Assembly: GCA_035275065.1 (NCBI GenBank)
Contig: DATENM010000035.1
Location: 86,065-150,064 of the forward strand
Direction: 5' to 3'
From: Blastocatellia bacterium
Lineage (GTDB): Bacteria > Acidobacteriota > Blastocatellia > UBA7656
Length of the DNA stretch: 64,000 nt
How positions within the stretch are numbered: the first letter of the stretch is position 1; every line of letters starts with the position of its first letter. A model generated the notes under the pieces. The model had not been told where the DNA came from. It made no database searches and saw only the letters and a program-made list of their open reading frames with translations. Below, one piece after another: positions 11,320 to 18,935 of this stretch. Made by a program: the position numbers and the translations under genes.

Positions 11320-13338
11320 TCATTTCTGTTTGACGTGAAAGACCTGTCCGGCCAGGATGATTTTGCCCTTGCGCCCCGCGCCTGTGTTGTTCGTCGCCAC
11401 CGTGTAAGCCACCGCGCCATTGCCGGTGCCGCTGCCCTCTGAAGTGATCGTAATCCAGCTCACATTGCTGCGCGCGCTCCAGACACAACCGCTATCGGCG
11501 GTGACGGCGATGTGGTCGCTGCCGCCCGCGGCGCTAAAGACCTGGCGATACGACGACAGCGCGTAACTGCAATCGCTGCCGTTAACGCCTTGCTGGCGAA
11601 TCGTGTAGGCGCGCCGCGCCAGGGTGATCGAGCCGACGCGGGCGTTGAGATCGGGGTTGTCGCGCACCGCGAAGCGGATGACGCCGCTGCCGCTGCCGCT
11701 GCCGTTGACGATGGCAATCCAGCTATCGCCAGTGGTCGCCGTCCAGTTGGCCGTCGCCGGCGCGCTGACGCTGAGCGTCCCCTCCGCGGCAGCGGCGCTC
11801 AAGGCAAGGCTCTGCGGCGCAGCCACCGTCAAGGCCATGTCGGCTGCGGCTTTCACATCGAGCCGTCCGTAGCCGAAGGTGTTATTGGGCGAGCCGCTGC
11901 TACTGCATGAGGTCGAGTTGATGCGAGCCGCTGAATCTTCGAGGATGCCTTCAATCGTCGCCACCTGACCGCGCAGTTGCGGCTGCACCGAGACCAGCAA
12001 AGCGACCGCGCCGGCAACGTGCGGCGTCGCCATCGAAGTGCCGCTGATCGTGTTATAAGCAGTATTGTTGCTATTCCAGGCCGAGCGCGTGCCGGTGCCG
12101 GGCGCGGCGATGTCGGGCTTGGCGCGGTTGCTGCCGTCCGCGGTCACAGGGCCGCGACTGCTGAACGAGGCGATGCTATCGCTGCCGGTCGTGAGCGCGC
12201 CGACGGTGAAGGATTCGGGAAAGAACGACGGCGCGTCCGAAACAGTCGAGCAGGACGAGCCGGAATTGCCCGCCGCGACCACGGTAACGATGCCGGCGGC
12301 GCGGTTAGCTTGAATCGCTTGCTGAATGATTCCCCAGGTTGACGAGTTACAGCCTTCGGACGCCGGGCAGCCCCACGAGTTGGTCGTCACATCGGGCGCT
12401 TTCGACGGATCACCCTGCGCCGGCGTGCCGCCTAGAGGATAGGGCGCGAGAAAGAACTGAAAGCACTCGGCGTATCTGGCGGGCGTGCCGTTGCCGCGAT
12501 CCATGTTGCGGCAGCCGATCCATTTCGCGCCCGGCGCCATGCCGACCTGATTGCCCGCGCCATCATCGCCGGTCGCCGTGCCTACGGTGTGCGTGCCGTG
12601 ACCGTTGTCGTCGCAGGGTGCCGCGGCATCGTAACCACAGGGATTGCCTGTGCTGCTCCCTGCATGAATGCTGTCGTGCCAGTTGTAGTTGTGATTGGCG
12701 GTCACGCCATTCCAACCGCGATAATGCGGCTTGAGCGCATTGTGATCCCAGAGGTAGCCGGTGTCAGCGCCGCCGACGACTGCGCCCTGCCCTGTGTAGC
12801 CCATCGCCCAGACTTGCGGCGCGTGCGTGTAGTTGATGCCCGACTCTACCGCATCAATCTCATTAATCCGGTAAGGCAGTTTGGGCTGCGTGTCCGGCTG
12901 GTCAATCGGTTGACTATAGATGCGCGGGTTGGCTTCGATGCGCATTACTTCGGGGCGCGCTGCCAGCGCCCGCGCCACGTCGAGGTTGCCTTTCACAAGG
13001 ATCATGTTGACGACGTAGAACGACTCATGCTCGATGCCATTCGCCGCCAGCCAGTCGAGCGTCGCCCCCTGTGTCGCCTGCGCTTTGGCCATCAGCGTGC
13101 GGTAGACGAAGGCGCCTTTCTCTTCTTTGGTGGCAAGCTGATCGGCGCCGCTCAAGTCTGCCTGCTCGCCGAAGACGACCAGGAATTCAGCCGGCTGATT
13201 GTCTTTGGCGCGCTCGATCACCAGCGGCGCGATCTTCGCCATCGCAAGTTGATTCGACGCCTCTGCCGGCGGGCGCAGATTGACCAGCAGGGTCAACAGG
13301 AGGGTGCCGATCAACACGGCGAGCAAACGGATTTTCAT
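11320..13338 (-). CDS. Secreted subtilisin-like (S8) serine protease with C-terminal BACON-like domains
   Basis: A 672-residue extracellular protease. The N-terminal signal (MKIRLLAVLIGTLLLTLL) is followed by an I9-like propeptide (about residues 45-140). The S8 catalytic triad is intact: Asp192 in GGADTGYLWDH, His247 in NGHGTHTVGTATGDD, Ser435 in SGTSMATPHVAGA, with the oxyanion Asn in AAGNSGSS. Cysteines in the catalytic domain (CGYDAAAPC, CPASEGC) may form disulfides. The C-terminal 155 residues hold two BACON-like beta domains (about 515-590 and 595-672) ending GQVFHVKQK. The same kind of tail occurs on the M14 peptidase at 18936-21095, which suggests a shared role in surface or glycan binding. 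The substrate is unknown. Confidence 0.92.
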   Translation of the reverse strand: MKIRLLAVLIGTLLLTLLVNLRPPAEASNQLAMAKIAPLVIERAKDNQPAEFLVVFGEQADLSGADQLATKEEKGAFVYRTLMAKAQATQGATLDWLAANGIEHESFYVVNMILVKGNLDVARALAARPEVMRIEANPRIYSQPIDQPDTQPKLPYRINEIDAVESGINYTHAPQVWAMGYTGQGAVVGGADTGYLWDHNALKPHYRGWNGVTANHNYNWHDSIHAGSSTGNPCGYDAAAPCDDNGHGTHTVGTATGDDGAGNQVGMAPGAKWIGCRNMDRGNGTPARYAECFQFFLAPYPLGGTPAQGDPSKAPDVTTNSWGCPASEGCNSSTWGIIQQAIQANRAAGIVTVVAAGNSGSSCSTVSDAPSFFPESFTVGALTTGSDSIASFSSRGPVTADGSNRAKPDIAAPGTGTRSAWNSNNTAYNTISGTSMATPHVAGAVALLVSVQPQLRGQVATIEGILEDSAARINSTSCSSSGSPNNTFGYGRLDVKAAADMALTVAAPQSLALSAAAAEGTLSVSAPATANWTATTGDSWIAIVNGSGSGSGVIRFAVRDNPDLNARVGSITLARRAYTIRQQGVNGSDCSYALSSYRQVFSAAGGSDHIAVTADSGCVWSARSNVSWITITSEGSGTGNGAVAYTVATNNTGAGRKGKIILAGQVFHVKQK

Positions 13339-13450
13339 GCTTCAGGGTTCTCCCGACGAACTGATTTGGGGGTAGTCGTCAGTATAGCAATCGTCCGACG
13401 GCAATCCCAGAGTGATTTAATCGCCTGACGGCCAGCGCGCCTGACCGGCA

Positions 13451-14164
13451 TCAACGCAGTGTGCGATTCTCGGCGTCGAGATGCGCCACCGAGTTAAAAG
13501 TGAAGAGGCGCGCTTCGTCGGCCCTGGCGCGCAGCACCGTGACGCCGGTGTTATAGATGACGCCGAGAATGCTGATTAGCTTCTCATTCGTCAGGCCGAG
13601 CGCCGCCGCCGCGTGAACCGCAATCGGCGTCGCCGAAGTGAAAACCGCGACCGCCCGCTCGTGGTCATGGAAGGTGTCGGCGCAGGAATGAATGCGCTCG
13701 CGGAAGGATTCCCAGCTCTCTTCGACCTCCAGTTCAGGGAAGCGATTCTCCATCCAGGCGCGAATGACCGCCTGGTCGCAGCGGCCTGTCGCGCCTGCCG
13801 TTGTGCGCGGATCGCGGCGGATGGCTTCCTGCATCTCGACCACGTCGCGGGCGAATTGCTCGTCGTCTTTCATCAGCCGCCGGGCAATCGATTTATAGAC
13901 CGAGAGCAAGCTGAACTCGTTCCAGCGCTCGTCGGTCGTGACATCAGGCACGCGTGCGCCGGCGCGCGCCATCGCTTCGCAGGCCAGCTCGGCGGTGCGC
14001 CGCTGGCGGCTCAAGCCGCCTGAGATAATGGCGTCCAGCTCGATCTTTTGCGACGCCAGATGCGCGCCGAGCAATCGCGCCTGCGCCTCGCCGACTTCCG
14101 ATAGCGTGTCGTAATTATCGCGCGTGCCGGCCTGCCCGTGACGAATCAGATAGATGAAGCTCAA
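13451..14164 (-). CDS. Histidine phosphatase superfamily protein
   Basis: A 237-residue member of the phosphoglycerate-mutase/acid-phosphatase-like family. The phosphohistidine motif is at the N-terminus (LIRHGQAG, with Arg8 His9 Gly10). A second conserved histidine lies in the C-terminal half (TPIAVHAAAALG), and a catalytic-pocket segment reads DAIISGGLSRQRRTAELAC. It likely removes phosphate from a small molecule in the cytoplasm. It starts 14 bases after the phosphotransferase gene and is co-transcribed with it, so the two may act on related phosphorylated metabolites. Most bacterial relatives lack an assigned substrate. Confidence 0.88.
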   Translation of the reverse strand: MSFIYLIRHGQAGTRDNYDTLSEVGEAQARLLGAHLASQKIELDAIISGGLSRQRRTAELACEAMARAGARVPDVTTDERWNEFSLLSVYKSIARRLMKDDEQFARDVVEMQEAIRRDPRTTAGATGRCDQAVIRAWMENRFPELEVEESWESFRERIHSCADTFHDHERAVAVFTSATPIAVHAAAALGLTNEKLISILGVIYNTGVTVLRARADEARLFTFNSVAHLDAENRTLR

Positions 14165-14178
14165 GCGGTAATCTCCCC

Positions 14179-15294
14179 CTATATGCCCGAACGTTCGGCC
14201 AGCTCCCAGGCGGCGCGCGCCAGGCCGGCAACGCGGCGGTCAAAGTCCTTAAAGCGCTCGTCGTGCGTCTGGCCCTTCACATAGCGGTAGTAAATCTGTT
14301 GCAGGACGACCGCGACTTTGAAAAGCGCAAAGACTTCATAAAAAGCGATGCCCGCAACATCGCGCCCGGTCTTTTCGGCGTAACGCGCCGCCAGTTCTTC
14401 GCGGCTCAGCCAGCCGGGCTCGGTCGTCACCGGGCTGATCGATTCGCGCCGCGCTTCGGGGTCTTCCTTCTGCGCCCAGTAACAGAGCGCGATGCCGAGA
14501 TCGATCAACGGGTCGCCGACTGTGCACATCTCCCAATCAAGGATGGCGATGATGCGCCAGGGCTCGCGTGCGTCAAGCATCACGTTGTCGAGCTTGAAAT
14601 CGTTATGCACGAGCGTCGCCGGTCGCCCACGGTCGGGGTCAGGCTCGGGCGGCATTCGATCAGCCAGCCAGCCGACGACCCTTTCAAGCTCCGGCACCTC
14701 GCTGGTCTTCGAGCGCTGCCAGCGCTCCGCCCAGCCGCGCACCTGCCGTGTGACAAACCCCAGGGGCTTGCCGAGCTGGACGAGACCGGACGAATAAATG
14801 TCCACCGCGTGGAGCGCCGCGAGCGCATCGATCATCGCTTCGCTGATCTGCCGGCGCAGCGCCAGGCTGTCTTCGACTGTGGGCGGCATCTCGCGGCGAA
14901 CGACCAGGCCGCGCCGCCGCTCCATCAGGTAGAACGGCACGCCGATGATCGAAGCGTCTTCGCAAAGCAGGTAAGGCCGCGGCGCAAGCTCAAACAGCGG
15001 GTGGATGGCCGCGAGCAAACGATACTCGCGCGGCATATCGTGAGCCGTCGGCGCGACCGGCCCGAACGGCGGGCGACGCAAGACGAATTCGCCGCCGCCC
15101 ATCCGAATCAGGTAAGTCAGGTTCGAATGGCCGCCGGGGAACTGCTCGATGGCGATGGGCTTGTCGCTCAAGCGCGCGTCGGGCAGCACTTCGGCCAGGC
15201 GGGCGCGCAGGTATCCTTCGAGCGCGGCGGTGTCTAGCTCTTCGCCGGAGCGAATCGGCGCGGTGTCTTTCAAGTCGTTTTCATCAGTGCTCAT
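14179..15294 (-). CDS. APH/ACAD10-like phosphotransferase
   Basis: A 371-residue small-molecule kinase of the aminoglycoside-phosphotransferase fold, closest in style to the ACAD10/ACAD11-type kinase domains. The ATP-site segment [10 protein letters not shown] and lysine-region [10 protein letters not shown] are at the N-terminal lobe. The Brenner catalytic loop is [13 protein letters not shown] and the metal-binding segment is [18 protein letters not shown]. These are the expected catalytic residues. The ATG at 15294 is chosen because the longer frame begins with TTG and adds an atypical tail. In relatives the substrate may be 4-hydroxy acids or their CoA esters; this is family knowledge and not shown here. 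First gene of a two-gene unit with the phosphatase downstream. Confidence 0.87.
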   Translation of the reverse strand: MSTDENDLKDTAPIRSGEELDTAALEGYLRARLAEVLPDARLSDKPIAIEQFPGGHSNLTYLIRMGGGEFVLRRPPFGPVAPTAHDMPREYRLLAAIHPLFELAPRPYLLCEDASIIGVPFYLMERRRGLVVRREMPPTVEDSLALRRQISEAMIDALAALHAVDIYSSGLVQLGKPLGFVTRQVRGWAERWQRSKTSEVPELERVVGWLADRMPPEPDPDRGRPATLVHNDFKLDNVMLDAREPWRIIAILDWEMCTVGDPLIDLGIALCYWAQKEDPEARRESISPVTTEPGWLSREELAARYAEKTGRDVAGIAFYEVFALFKVAVVLQQIYYRYVKGQTHDERFKDFDRRVAGLARAAWELAERSGI

Positions 15295-15502
15295 AACTTG
15301 AGCAGGGATGTTATGCGCTCGGCTGACTGATTTCAAGCCGGCTCATTGAAACAGGGCTCGCCGCCGTGTTATGTTCGCGGCGCACGCCGCCCGTCTGGTC
15401 AACATCTAAAAAGATGATAAGATAGGGAGCGGAACAGGCGACGGCCAGAGGCCCCGGAAAGCGACACCATGGAAGAGCGCACGAAGGCGAGATAGGGGAC
15501 GC

Positions 15503-16393
15503 ATGACGACCGTGCTTATTGCGGATGACGATTCGGCTGGACGCGGCATGTATCGCCGCGTGCTCGAATTCGAAGGCTGCAACGTGCTCGACGTCGCAAG
15601 CGGCGAGCAGGCGTTGGAGATTCTTGAGCGCCAGCCTATCGACCTATTGCTGACCGACGTGCTCATGCCGGGCATGGACGGGCTGGAGTTGCTGGAGCGC
15701 GCCCGTAACCTGCATCCAGACTTGCGCGCCATCATCATGACCGGCTTTAAGACCGACGAAGCCGTCATCCGCGCCTTCCGCAGCAAAGCCTGTGATTTTC
15801 TGAGCAAGCCATTTCATGTTGACGAGCTGGTTGAGGCGGTGCAGTCGGCCTTGAGCCGTGACCCGAATTGCCAGATCGAAGTTATCTCTGACAAGCCCGA
15901 TTGGATCGAGCTGCGCGTCCCCTGCGATCTGTCCGCCGTCGAGCCGATTCAAAAATTCCTCTACGAGCTACAGGGAAACCTGCCGAAAGAGACCCGCGAG
16001 GCCATCGGCTCGGTCTTCCGCGAGCTGCTCAACAACGCCATCGAGCATGGCGGCAAGCTCGACATCACCAAGAAGGTCGAAGTGAAATACATCCGCCTGA
16101 AGCGGGCGATCATGTATTCGATCAAAGACCCCGGCGAAGGCTTCGACCTCAAGCATATCGAGCACGCAGCGGTAGCCAACCCCGACGACGAGCCATTCCG
16201 TCACATGCAGATTCGCATGGCGAAGGGGCTGCGCCCTGGCGGCTTCGGCATCATGCTGGCGTCACAGACGATTGACGAATTGATTTACAACCAGAAGCAC
16301 AACGAGCTGATCTTCATCAAGTACTTTACTCAGAACAACGGCAGCCCGCCGCCGGATAAGCCCACAGAGTCTACCGAGCCCATCGAGCCCTGA
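15503..16393 (+). CDS. Response regulator receiver fused to an RsbW-like ATPase domain
   Basis: A 296-residue signalling protein. Residues 1-120 form a CheY-like receiver with the acidic pocket ADDD, the phospho-acceptor Asp52 in LLTDVLMPGMDG, the Thr in IIMTGFK and the Lys in FLSKPFH. Residues about 135-285 form a GHKL/HATPase_c_2 domain of the anti-sigma/serine kinase type: N-box FRELLNNAIEHGG, G1-box KDPGEGFD, and a later G-rich segment GLRPGGFGIML. No dimerisation/phosphoacceptor histidine is seen, so it is probably not a classical histidine kinase but a phosphorylation-controlled partner-switching protein. An AGGGGA site precedes the ATG. No adjacent sigma or antagonist gene is visible. 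Confidence 0.88.
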   Translation: MTTVLIADDDSAGRGMYRRVLEFEGCNVLDVASGEQALEILERQPIDLLLTDVLMPGMDGLELLERARNLHPDLRAIIMTGFKTDEAVIRAFRSKACDFLSKPFHVDELVEAVQSALSRDPNCQIEVISDKPDWIELRVPCDLSAVEPIQKFLYELQGNLPKETREAIGSVFRELLNNAIEHGGKLDITKKVEVKYIRLKRAIMYSIKDPGEGFDLKHIEHAAVANPDDEPFRHMQIRMAKGLRPGGFGIMLASQTIDELIYNQKHNELIFIKYFTQNNGSPPPDKPTESTEPIEP

Positions 16394-16408
16394 TTATCCC
16401 TCTCACTT

Positions 16409-17254
16409 CTAGGCCGCGCTTTCCGACACCCGCTCAGCCAACCACGCGGTGACGCGCTCGAAGAGCGCCCGCTTTTCCGGCTCGTTGAACAACTCGTGGT
16501 AGTAGCCCTCATAGATCGCTAGCTCTTTATCGGGCGAGCCGATGCGCGCAAACAACGCCTTTGTCGCTTCGACGCTCGCCAGACGGTCTGCCGTGCCGTG
16601 CATGACAAAGACCGGCGTGCGAATCCTTGCGGCCCACTCCTGGACTTCGGCCATAGCGCGGGTCGCTTCGGCAAACCATTTCATGCTGACTTTGCGGTTG
16701 ACGTGCGGGTCCGCGGCATAGGCAAGGCCGACCGCCGGGTCGCGGCTCAAGTGCGCCGGTTTGATTTCGTTATTGAGTCGCAGGCGCGGCGCGTAACGCA
16801 GACCGAGGCGGGCAATCAAGAGCTTATGCGCCGGCACAGGGATCGCCACGGCGATGAGCGGAGCCGAGATGATCGCGCCCGCGATCCCGCTGCCCTTGCG
16901 CGCCAGGTAGCGCAAGGCCACCAGGCCCCCCATGCTGTGGCCGATGATAAACAGCGGCCGCCCGGCGGCGCAGTCGCGTGTCTTCGAGACGATCTTTTCG
17001 AGATCGTCATCATACTCGCCAAAACTTTCGACGTGGCCCGGCAGCCCGTCCGACAGGCCGTGGCCGCGCTGATCGTAAGCCGTCACCGCGTAGCCATTGG
17101 CGAGCAGGTGCTCGGTGAGCGCGGCGTACCTGCCGCTGTGCTCGCCAAAGCCATGAACGATTACCACGTCGCCGCGCGCCCCGGCCGCCTCGTGCCGGCG
17201 CAGGTAGAGTCGCAGGCCGTCGCCCGCCGTAATGGTCTCTTCGATGAAAGGCAT
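16409..17254 (-). CDS. Alpha/beta hydrolase, monoacylglycerol lipase-like
   Basis: A 281-residue hydrolase resembling bacterial monoacylglycerol lipases/lysophospholipases. The oxyanion segment VIVHGFGEHSGRY is near the N-terminus. The nucleophile elbow is IIGHSMGGLVAL (Ser near residue 107), the acid is in FVMHGTADRLAS, and the catalytic His is in EGYYHELFNE. All three triad positions are present. The ATG at 17254 has GGGAGG upstream, which favours it over an ATG 120 bases earlier. It converges with the receiver/ATPase gene, the two stop codons being only 15 bases apart. It probably acts on glycerides or similar esters in the cytoplasm. Confidence 0.9.
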   Translation of the reverse strand: MPFIEETITAGDGLRLYLRRHEAAGARGDVVIVHGFGEHSGRYAALTEHLLANGYAVTAYDQRGHGLSDGLPGHVESFGEYDDDLEKIVSKTRDCAAGRPLFIIGHSMGGLVALRYLARKGSGIAGAIISAPLIAVAIPVPAHKLLIARLGLRYAPRLRLNNEIKPAHLSRDPAVGLAYAADPHVNRKVSMKWFAEATRAMAEVQEWAARIRTPVFVMHGTADRLASVEATKALFARIGSPDKELAIYEGYYHELFNEPEKRALFERVTAWLAERVSESAA

Positions 17255-17473
17255 TCGCGCCTCCCGATCTGCTGAAGGTGATTGCAAGCCCGCCTGATGT
17301 TGCCGCCAGATTAGTCGTTTATGCCACGAATTGCAACCCGGCCCCGACAGATCAACTTCCGCCACCTCCGGCAATCCGCTTTCCGAGCCGCCGCGTAGTT
17401 AGCAGGTGCCGGCGCGTTCCTCGATATAGCGCCCGTCATCAGCTCACACAAGCGGTAAACAGGAGAAACTGGA

Positions 17474-18256
17474 ATGAACGGATTCCTGGGAACCGGCGCG
17501 ACCATGCGCGCTGACCTCAACCTGCTCGTGCAAATCGCTATGGGCGTGGCGCTGCTCGTGGGAATGATCCTGGCGCGCAAAAAGAAGTTTGGAGCGCATA
17601 AGTGCTGCCAGGCCACAGTCGTCCTGCTCAACCTGCTGTTGATCTTTCTGATTATGGCGCCGTCGTTTCATCGCAGCGTCGAGCCGCAGGTGCCAGCCGG
17701 CTTGCGTGATGCGTATTACCTTTTGCCGTTCATCCACGCGACGCTCGGCACCATCGCCGAGCTGCTGGGGCTCTACATCATCCTGGTCGCCGCCACCAAC
17801 TGGCTGCCACGGCGCTTGAAGTTTGATCGTTACCGCCCCTGGATGCGCACCTGCCTGACGCTCTGGTGGGTAGTGATCCTGCTCGGCATCGCCACCTATT
17901 ACGTCTGGTACGTCAAAGGCGCGAGCAAGCCCGCCGCGCAAACGCAGGCCACGACAACGACGAAACCGGCCACAGAGAGAGCGCCAAGAGTCACTGTCAA
18001 GATTTCAAACTTTCAGTTCACGCCTAAAGAATTGACCGTCGCTGCCGGCACGACCGTCGAATGGATTGACGAGGCCGGAAACCACACGGTCAACGCCGAT
18101 GACGATTCATTCAAGTCAGAACGGCTGGCGGCGGGCGCGAAGTACGAGCATAGCTTCGATAAGCCCGGCACCTATCCGTACTACTGTACCTTCCACGGCG
18201 ACAAGCACGGCGAGGAGATGGCCGGCGTGATTACCGTCACAGAAGCTTCAAAGTAG
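17474..18256 (+). CDS. DUF420-like membrane protein fused to a cupredoxin domain
   Basis: A 260-residue protein. The first 155 residues contain four hydrophobic helices typical of DUF420-like proteins (LVQIAMGVALLVGMILA, ATVVLLNLLLIFLIMA, LGTIAELLGLYIILVAA, TLWWVVILLGIATYYVW), with HRS and FIHATLG histidines that could bind metal or haem. A Thr-rich linker leads to a plastocyanin-like domain (about 168-257) with the usual type 1 copper ligands in order: His in GNHTVN, Cys and His in YYCTFHGD, Met in GEEMAG. The copper domain should face the periplasm. Preceded by AGGAG. It is followed 33 bases later by a free cupredoxin that is very similar to its own copper domain. An electron-transfer or copper-delivery role near the respiratory chain is likely but inferred. 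Confidence 0.88.
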   Translation: MNGFLGTGATMRADLNLLVQIAMGVALLVGMILARKKKFGAHKCCQATVVLLNLLLIFLIMAPSFHRSVEPQVPAGLRDAYYLLPFIHATLGTIAELLGLYIILVAATNWLPRRLKFDRYRPWMRTCLTLWWVVILLGIATYYVWYVKGASKPAAQTQATTTTKPATERAPRVTVKISNFQFTPKELTVAAGTTVEWIDEAGNHTVNADDDSFKSERLAAGAKYEHSFDKPGTYPYYCTFHGDKHGEEMAGVITVTEASK

Positions 18257-18288
18257 CACACTTACTCATTGAACAAAGGAGAAACGTC

Positions 18289-18654
18289 ATGAAGAAAACC
18301 CTTAGCATATTCCTGGCAAGCGCCATCGTTCTGGCGATGGCGTCTATGGCGACGGCGCGGGTCAAGCGTCCGGGCGCAGCGGCGCGCCCGGCTGCCGCGG
18401 CGACGGTCAAGATCAGCAATTTCCAGTTTACGCCGAAGACCCTCACCGTTCCGGTCGGCGGCACCGTCGAATGGAACAACGAAGCCGGACGCCACATGGT
18501 CGAAGCCGATGACGGCTCGTTCAAATCCGATGTGCTGAAGGCCGGCGACAAGTTCTCGTTCACCTTTGCCAAGGCCGGCAAGTATCCGTATCACTGCACG
18601 TTCCATGGCGACAAAGGCGGCAAGGACATGGCCGGCACCATTGTCGTCAAATAA
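18289..18654 (+). CDS. Secreted plastocyanin-like cupredoxin
   Basis: A 121-residue protein with a signal peptide (KKTLSIFLASAIVLAMASMATA) and one cupredoxin domain (about residues 38-121). Type 1 copper ligands are His in GRHMVE, Cys and His in YHCTFHGD, and Met in GKDMAG. The domain begins VKISNFQFTPKTLTV and closely matches the copper domain of the preceding fusion protein, so the two arose by duplication. AAGGAG lies seven bases before the ATG. It is the second gene of the pair and probably a soluble periplasmic electron carrier that docks with the membrane partner. Confidence 0.92.
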   Translation: MKKTLSIFLASAIVLAMASMATARVKRPGAAARPAAAATVKISNFQFTPKTLTVPVGGTVEWNNEAGRHMVEADDGSFKSDVLKAGDKFSFTFAKAGKYPYHCTFHGDKGGKDMAGTIVVK

Positions 18655-18675
18655 ATCGGCGAATCGCGCAAAAGA

Positions 18676-18752
18676 AAAACACAGGGACACAGGGACACAG
18701 GGGAGGCCAGGAGAATACTCTGTGTCTCCGCGCCTCTGTGTCTCTGTGTTTA
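18676..18752. repeat. Imperfect palindromic repeat built from CACAGGGA-like units
   Basis: The left arm has three tandem units of CACAGGGA type (AAACACAGGGACACAGGGA from 18678); the right arm has the complementary CTCTGTGTCTCTGTGTTT ending at 18751. The arms match imperfectly. It lies in the 281-base gap between the cupredoxin and the M14 peptidase gene. A related but weaker element lies at 49492-49569. The rest of this gap shows no gene. Confidence 0.6.
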
Positions 18753-18935
18753 ATCTCCCTTTCACTGGTGATTAGCCCGACGACCCTGGCCTAATTCCCT
18801 TCCCGCTTGACTTGACCATTCGCGCTTCATAAGATTCATCCGGTCTCCGAGCAATTCGCTTCGCCTCCCGACCGCCGTCGAGACTCGTTCGGGAGACGCC
18901 CTGGTTTCTCAATACCATCGCTTTAGGAAGTCGCT

